Notes under the pieces: model-generated
What the model saw: the letters and a program-made list of their open reading frames with translations, nothing else
Database searches by the model: none
What the model was told of the DNA's origin: nothing
Made by a program: the position numbers and the translations under genes
Shown: positions 59,344-64,000 of the stretch, one piece after another
Layout of the letters: each line of letters starts with the position of its first letter
Position numbering within the stretch: position 1 is the first letter of the stretch
Source: an uncultured Lachnospiraceae bacterium
GTDB lineage: Bacteria; Bacillota; Clostridia; Lachnospirales; Lachnospiraceae
Length of the DNA stretch: 64,000 nucleotides
Assembly (NCBI GenBank): GCA_910577015.1
Contig: CAJTKU010000001.1
Location: forward strand, 62,001 to 126,000
Reading direction: 5' to 3'

Positions 59344-60568
59344 TTTGTTTTTGGAGTATGTACGGATAGATACGCAGTCCAATGAGGAAAGCGACACCCA
59401 TCCAAGCACTTTAAAGCAGCACCGGCTGGCGGAGCTGCTGGAACGGCAGCTTCGAAAGATGGGGGCGCAGGAAATTATCTATGATAAGGAGCATTGTTAT
59501 GTATATGCCACCATACCGGCATCGGCAGGGTGTGAAAACGCCCCTGTGCTGGGATATATCGCCCATATGGACACCTCCCCTGCCGTATCCGGCGCAGGAG
59601 TCGCCCCGCGAATCGTAAATAATTATCAAGGCGGGGATATCGTATTAAACGATGGGGAAGGCATTGTTATGAAGGAAGCGGACTTTCCCAGCCTTTCTTT
59701 ATATGTGGGTCAGGATTTGATTGTGACGGACGGCACCACGCTTTTAGGCGCTGACGACAAGGCCGGTGTTGCCCAGATAATGGCCATGGCGGAATATCTG
59801 CTGCAGCACCCTGAAGCAGCACACGGCAAAATCCGGCTTGGCTTTACCCCTGACGAAGAGGTGGGGGCAGGCGCGGATTATTTTGACGTAAAGCTGTTTG
59901 GCGCAGATTTTGCCTATACCGTGGATGGCGGCAGGATAGGGGAAATTGAATATGAAAATTTTAACGCTGCCGGTGCAAAGGTAACGGCGCACGGCCGCAG
60001 CGTGCATCCGGGGGATGCCAAAAACAAAATGGTAAACGCCTTATTGTTATTGCAGGAGTTCCAATCCCTCCTGCCTGTATGGGAAAATCCCATGTATACG
60101 GAGGGCTATGAGGGCTTTTACCACCTTGACGGCATAAACGGCAATGTGGAAGAAGCAGTGGCGGATTATATCATCAGGGACCATTCCAAAGAGAAATTTG
60201 AACAGAAGAAAGCGCTTTTTTTGGAAGCCGGTTCCTTCATGAACAGAAAGTACGGGGAAGGTGCCATTTCCATTTCCCTGAAGGATTCCTACTATAACAT
60301 GAAAGAAATCATGGATAAGCATATGCACTTAATTGAAAATGCAAAGCTTGCCATGGAAGAGCTGGACATTATCCCAATTATCCAGCCCATCAGGGGCGGC
60401 ACCGACGGCGCAAGGCTTTCCTTTATGGGGCTTCCCTGCCCGAATCTGGGAACCGGAGGCCATAATTTCCACGGAAAGTACGAATATGCATGTGTGCAGG
60501 CAATGGAAAAGAATGTGGAGTTGTTGGTTCGGATTGCGGGGAAACAAGTTTGTAATTCCGATTTTTAA
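59327..60568 (+). CDS. pepT: Peptidase T
   Basis: A 413-residue PepT, the zinc tripeptidase of the M20 clan that frees N-terminal residues from tripeptides. FLEYVRIDTQSNEESD starts the protein; metal-binding blocks are GYIAHMDTSP near 80, GADDKAGVAQIMA near 142 and FTPDEEVGAGADYFDVK near 177, with IRGGTDGARLSFMGLPCPN near 360. It is normal in length. The start at 59327 has GAGAGG 8 bases upstream (an ATG at 59321 is nearer), and it overlaps the M48 gene end by 17 bases. Confidence 0.96.
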   Translation: MSRVIDLFLEYVRIDTQSNEESDTHPSTLKQHRLAELLERQLRKMGAQEIIYDKEHCYVYATIPASAGCENAPVLGYIAHMDTSPAVSGAGVAPRIVNNYQGGDIVLNDGEGIVMKEADFPSLSLYVGQDLIVTDGTTLLGADDKAGVAQIMAMAEYLLQHPEAAHGKIRLGFTPDEEVGAGADYFDVKLFGADFAYTVDGGRIGEIEYENFNAAGAKVTAHGRSVHPGDAKNKMVNALLLLQEFQSLLPVWENPMYTEGYEGFYHLDGINGNVEEAVADYIIRDHSKEKFEQKKALFLEAGSFMNRKYGEGAISISLKDSYYNMKEIMDKHMHLIENAKLAMEELDIIPIIQPIRGGTDGARLSFMGLPCPNLGTGGHNFHGKYEYACVQAMEKNVELLVRIAGKQVCNSDF

Positions 60569-60625
60569 TGATTTTATGGAGGAGTTGCGCTATAATTTAC
60601 ACAATGAAGGGAAACATCAGGAAAA

Positions 60626-62089
60626 ATGTATCAAGAAATCGATTTGGATAAAATAAATATACTATCAGAACCACCCGCAGAAGAACCGGCACGCCAATAT
60701 TACTTTATAGCCAGATGCAGGGAATGGGTAAATGCATTTACGCAAAAAAATGGGCGCAGGCCCACTTTCCATGTCACCACCTTCGGCTGTCAGATGAATG
60801 CACGGGATTCGGAAAAGCTTACCGGCATATTGCAGCTTGCCGGATATGAAATGACCGAAGAGGAGAATGCGGATTTTGTCATCTTTAACACCTGTACCGT
60901 GCGGGATAATGCCAACCAGCGGGTATACGGCAGGCTGGGCGAGCTGAAAGGCTATAAAAAGAAAAACCCACAGATGAAAATTGCCCTTTGCGGCTGCATG
61001 ATGCAGGAGGGCAGTGTAATCGAAAAAATCCGGACAAGCTATCCTTTCGTGGATTTGATTTTCGGAACCCACAATATCTATAAATTAGCAGAACTGCTTG
61101 CCGCTTCCTATGAAACAAAGGGCATGTTGGTGGATATCTGGGAGAATACCGACAAAATTGTGGAGGACCTTCCCGTTTTGCGGAAGTATCCTTTTAAATC
61201 CGGCATTAACATTATGTTTGGCTGCAATAATTTTTGCAGCTACTGCATCGTACCCTATGTACGGGGCAGGGAAAGGAGCCGGAACCCAAAGGATATTCTG
61301 AGGGAAATCGAAAAGCTGGCATCGGAAGGCGTGGTGGAAATCATGCTTTTGGGACAGAACGTCAATTCATACGGAAAAACACTTCCAGAGAATGAGAGAA
61401 TCAGCTTTGCACAGCTTTTACGGGAAATCGAACAGATAGAGGGCATAGAGCGAATCCGGTTCATGACTTCCCATCCAAAGGATTTATCGGAGGAATTGAT
61501 ACAGGTGATGAAATCATCCAAAAAGATTTGCCGTCACCTGCACCTGCCCCTGCAGGCAGGCTCCGACCGCATTCTGGAGGCGATGAACCGGAGATACACG
61601 AAAGAACAGTACATAGCGCTTGCAAAGCATATCCGGGAGGAAATACCGGACATTGCACTGACAACGGACCTGATTGTGGGGTTTCCGGGAGAAACCCTTG
61701 CGGATGTGGAAGAAACCATATCCGTGGTAAAAGAAGTGCAGTATGACAATGCGTTTACTTTTATTTATTCTAAGCGCACGGGAACGCCGGCTGCCTCCAT
61801 GCCGGACCAAGTACCGGAGGAAGTGGTGAAGGAAGGCTTTGACAGGCTTTTAAGAGTGGTACAGGAAACCGCCAAAAAACAGGTACAGCGTTATCAGGGA
61901 CAGGTTATGGACGCGCTTGTGGAGGAGGTCAATGAGCATGACTCTTCCCTGCTCACGGGCCGCCTTTCCAACAATACGCTTGTCCATTTTGCCGGGGACA
62001 AATCCCTTATCGGAAAAATTGTCAAAGTACGGCTGTCCAAATGCCATGGATTTTATTATGAAGGGGAAATGGAGAAGATTGAAAATTAA
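60626..62089 (+). CDS. miaB: tRNA-2-methylthio-N6-dimethylallyladenosine synthase
   Basis: A 487-residue radical-SAM methylthiotransferase that adds a 2-methylthio group to i6A37 in tRNAs. The N-terminal UPF0004 domain has TTFGCQMNARDSEK near 53, FNTCTVRDNANQR near 88 and LCGCMMQEGS near 122 (one cluster with three cysteines). The radical-SAM motif is FGCNNFCSYCIVPYVRGRE near 200 (CxxxCxxC). A TRAM domain ends the protein. A possible TATAAT -10 lies at 60591-60596 without a clear -35. Its stop codon lies inside a palindrome (62077-62099). Confidence 0.96.
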   Translation: MYQEIDLDKINILSEPPAEEPARQYYFIARCREWVNAFTQKNGRRPTFHVTTFGCQMNARDSEKLTGILQLAGYEMTEEENADFVIFNTCTVRDNANQRVYGRLGELKGYKKKNPQMKIALCGCMMQEGSVIEKIRTSYPFVDLIFGTHNIYKLAELLAASYETKGMLVDIWENTDKIVEDLPVLRKYPFKSGINIMFGCNNFCSYCIVPYVRGRERSRNPKDILREIEKLASEGVVEIMLLGQNVNSYGKTLPENERISFAQLLREIEQIEGIERIRFMTSHPKDLSEELIQVMKSSKKICRHLHLPLQAGSDRILEAMNRRYTKEQYIALAKHIREEIPDIALTTDLIVGFPGETLADVEETISVVKEVQYDNAFTFIYSKRTGTPAASMPDQVPEEVVKEGFDRLLRVVQETAKKQVQRYQGQVMDALVEEVNEHDSSLLTGRLSNNTLVHFAGDKSLIGKIVKVRLSKCHGFYYEGEMEKIEN

Positions 62090-62099
62090 ATTTTGAATC
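62077..62099. repeat. AT-rich palindrome at the miaB stop
   Basis: GATTGAAAATT (62077-62087), one base, AATTTTGAATC (62089-62099): a 23-base dyad with a single mismatch. It shares GATTGAAAATTAAA with the palindrome at 10503 and sits just before the ribosome binding site of the SulP gene. Confidence 0.75.
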
Positions 62100-62112
62100 A
62101 ATGGAGGAAAAA

Positions 62113-63762
62113 ATGGATAAGTTAAAACCTAAATTGTTTTCCGTTATGAAATCCTACACAAAGGAACAATTTGTCAAAGATATTGTGGCGGGCGTTATTG
62201 TGGCGATTATTGCCCTGCCTTTGTCGATTGCCCTTGCGCTTGCATCGGGCGTTACGCCGGAGAAGGGCATATATACGGCGATTATTGCAGGATTTGTGAT
62301 TTCCTTTCTGGGGGGAAGCAGGGTACAGATAGCAGGTCCGACAGCGGCGTTTGCCACCATTGTGGCAGGCATCGTGGCAAAAAACGGGATGGACGGACTG
62401 GCAGCGGCCACCATTATGGCAGGTGTCATATTGATTCTAATGGGCCTGTTTAAGTTCGGAAACCTCATTAAGTTTATCCCCTATACCATCACCACAGGTT
62501 TTACCGCCGGGATTGCCGTCACGATTTTTATCGGGCAGATAAAGGATTTTCTGGGGCTTACCATTGTCACCGAGGAGCCTTTGGTGGAAACCATGGATAA
62601 ACTCGCCGCGGTATTCCGTTTTATCGGCACCATCAACTGGCAGGCGCTCCTTATCGGCGGCGTCTGCATGGCCATCCTGATAATTTGGCCGCTTCTTCCG
62701 GGATTTCTTTCCAAGATTCCCGGTTCCCTGATTGCCGTGCTGGTAAGCAGCGCGCTGGTTGCCCTTCTTAAGCTTCCGGTAAACACAATAGGGGATTTGT
62801 ATACGATTTCCGGCGGGCTTCCCGCCTTCCATATGCCGCATATCTCTTTCCATATGGTGCAAACGCTGCTTCCCGACGCCTTTACCATCGCTATCCTTGC
62901 GGGCATTGAATCCCTGCTTTCCTGCGTGGTATCGGACAGCATGGTGAACAGCCGCCACCGCTCCAACATGGAACTTGTGGCACAGGGAGCAGGAAACATA
63001 GCGTCCGCGATGTTTGGCGGCATTCCCGCCACTGGCGCCATTGCAAGGACGGCGGCAAACGTAAAGAACGGCGGACGCACGCCCATTGCCGGTATGGTGC
63101 ATTCGGTGGTGCTTTTACTGGTCTTGGTGGTGCTTATGCCTTATGCGGCGCTGATTCCCATGCCCGCCATTGCGGCAATTCTCTTTATGGTGGCTTACAA
63201 TATGTCAGGCTGGCGGGAATTTGCAGGCCTGTGCAAAACCGCGCCGAAAAGCGATATCATCGTGCTGGTGCTTACCTTTATCCTAACCGTGCTTTTTGAC
63301 CTCGTTGTGGCGATTGAAGTGGGCATGGTACTGGCAGCCGTACTCTTTATGAAACGCATGAGCGAAGTGACGGAGGTAGAAGGCTGGCGGTATGCCGAGG
63401 TGGAAAAAGAGCAGGATGAGGACGGCCTTACGGCTGTACCTCCCAATACGCTGGTATATGAAATCAGCGGTCCCATGTTTTTCGGGGCGGCGGACAAGCT
63501 GTTGAAAATCGGCTTAAAGGAAGGCACCAACTGCCTGATACTGCGGATGAGGAGCGTTAACGCCATTGATTCCACCGCCATGCGCAATTTTGAAAAGCTG
63601 TTGGAAACCTGCAGGCAGAAAAACATTACCCTTGTTTTCTCCCATGTGGCAAAACAGCCCATGTCCATTATGCACAAAGCGGGTTTTGATGAAAAAGTCG
63701 GCAGGGAAAATTTCTGCGCGCATATTGATGAAGCAATCAAACGCGCTTCCGAATTACAATAA
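62113..63762 (+). CDS. SulP-family inorganic anion transporter
   Basis: A 549-residue SLC26/SulP transporter, with the opening KDIVAGVIVAIIALPLSIAL, the repeated hydrophobic core (about twelve to fourteen segments between 20 and 415), and a C-terminal STAS domain from about 440 (LVYEISGPMFFGAADKLLKI, then RMRSVNAIDSTAMRNFEKLL). Substrates of the family include sulfate, bicarbonate and dicarboxylates; which applies here is not visible. The start at 62113 follows TGGAGG (62102-62107); an ATG at 62101 overlaps that site. A sulfate role would fit with metY in the same window but the genes are distant. Confidence 0.93.
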   Translation: MDKLKPKLFSVMKSYTKEQFVKDIVAGVIVAIIALPLSIALALASGVTPEKGIYTAIIAGFVISFLGGSRVQIAGPTAAFATIVAGIVAKNGMDGLAAATIMAGVILILMGLFKFGNLIKFIPYTITTGFTAGIAVTIFIGQIKDFLGLTIVTEEPLVETMDKLAAVFRFIGTINWQALLIGGVCMAILIIWPLLPGFLSKIPGSLIAVLVSSALVALLKLPVNTIGDLYTISGGLPAFHMPHISFHMVQTLLPDAFTIAILAGIESLLSCVVSDSMVNSRHRSNMELVAQGAGNIASAMFGGIPATGAIARTAANVKNGGRTPIAGMVHSVVLLLVLVVLMPYAALIPMPAIAAILFMVAYNMSGWREFAGLCKTAPKSDIIVLVLTFILTVLFDLVVAIEVGMVLAAVLFMKRMSEVTEVEGWRYAEVEKEQDEDGLTAVPPNTLVYEISGPMFFGAADKLLKIGLKEGTNCLILRMRSVNAIDSTAMRNFEKLLETCRQKNITLVFSHVAKQPMSIMHKAGFDEKVGRENFCAHIDEAIKRASELQ

Positions 63763-63792
63763 TACCAAATTTACCAAAGGAGAGTTTTTAAA

Positions 63793-64000
63793 GTGGCAGA
63801 ATTTACTCCCATGATGCAGAAATATCTGGAAACCAAAAAAGAATATCCTGACTGTATCCTTTTTTACCGGCTGGGAGATTTTTATGAAATGTTTTTTGAG
63901 GATGCGCTCACCGCGTCCAGGGAACTGGAGATAACGCTTACCGGCAAGGACTGCGGACAGGCGGAGCGCGCGCCCATGTGCGGCATTCCCTACCACGCCG
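63793..64000 (+). CDS. mutS: DNA mismatch repair protein MutS, N-terminal part
   Basis: The window ends 69 codons into this gene. The start is GTG at 63793 after AAAGGAG (63777-63783). The residues AEFTPMMQKYLETKKEYPDC then FYRLGDFYEMFFEDA are the MutS mismatch-recognition domain I; the DNA-contacting Phe-x-Glu (FYE in GDFYEMF) is present. The following KDCGQAERAPMCGIPYHA fits the family. miaB and mutS adjacency is common in Clostridia. Confidence 0.95.
   Translation, partial: MAEFTPMMQKYLETKKEYPDCILFYRLGDFYEMFFEDALTASRELEITLTGKDCGQAERAPMCGIPYHA

Noticed and set aside
1..64000. Prophage, integrative element or insertion sequence
   Set aside because: No integrase, recombinase, transposase, relaxase, capsid or terminase gene, and no flanking direct repeats with a tRNA, were found in the window.

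Overview
The window reads as chromosome from a spore-forming, anaerobic Gram-positive bacterium of the Lachnospiraceae/Clostridia type. This is inferred from gene content, not from a database match. The signs are an intact yqfC-yqfD-phoH-yqfF-ybeY block, a BofC-like protein, an FtsK/SpoIIIE translocase beside a TepA-type ClpP homologue, the electron-bifurcating pair NfnAB next to fhs and folD, and strong purine-rich ribosome binding sites. Almost every convincing gene is on the plus strand. No rRNA, tRNA, CRISPR array, transposase or phage gene was seen, and no gap without a gene exceeds about 205 bases.

Layout. 1-13.7 kb is core: the end of an O-acetylhomoserine sulfhydrylase gene, a polytopic membrane protein, tepA, ftsK, fhs, folD, a zinc-ribbon/TPR cell-surface protein, nfnA, nfnB, a Dabb protein, a zinc-ribbon membrane protein and rlmH. 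Fhs, FolD and the 5-formyl-THF cyclo-ligase (54.2 kb) serve one-carbon folate metabolism; NfnAB couples NADH, ferredoxin and NADPH pools, which fits a fermentative or acetogen-like redox economy. 13.7-32.8 kb is an accessory stretch, visibly richer in A+T. It holds two RmlD-like reductases, GNAT acetyltransferases (two intact, two broken), two metallophosphoesterases (one frameshifted), a MccF-like S66 peptidase, a HAD phosphatase, a MATE-like exporter, MarR plus an ABC exporter, TrmB-MFS-SGNH-HD, an XRE/flavin-reductase-like fusion, and TetR plus a CPBP protease. Several of these units carry their own regulator with readable promoter and operator palindromes.

33-40.9 kb holds lgt, an ABC/FtsX-type transporter with an exceptionally long coiled coil, a PadR regulator with a textbook promoter and paired palindromes, a HAAS-SEDS-like fusion protein and pyrimidine-nucleoside phosphorylase. 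41-50.4 kb is the sporulation/RNA block (yqfC to ybeY), a SpoVB-like flippase, a BofC-like protein and two flavoproteins. 50.5-64 kb holds a membrane chemoreceptor-like protein, the proline genes proB and proA with DUF896, a diguanylate cyclase response regulator and 5-FCL between them, a disrupted lipoprotein, an M48 protease, pepT, miaB, a SulP transporter and the start of mutS.

The most interesting signals are: (1) short palindromic leader elements recurring just upstream of ribosome binding sites (9.57, 10.50-10.62, 20.42-20.56, 53.07, 58.04 and 62.08 kb), two of which share a 28-base identical stretch ending in the start codon; (2) a YqfF/PgpH homologue that has lost its extracellular domain and nearly all HD metal ligands; (3) the PadR-controlled HAAS-SEDS fusion; and (4) a degraded acetyltransferase/immunity-like island. 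No single wholly new system is proven by the sequence alone.
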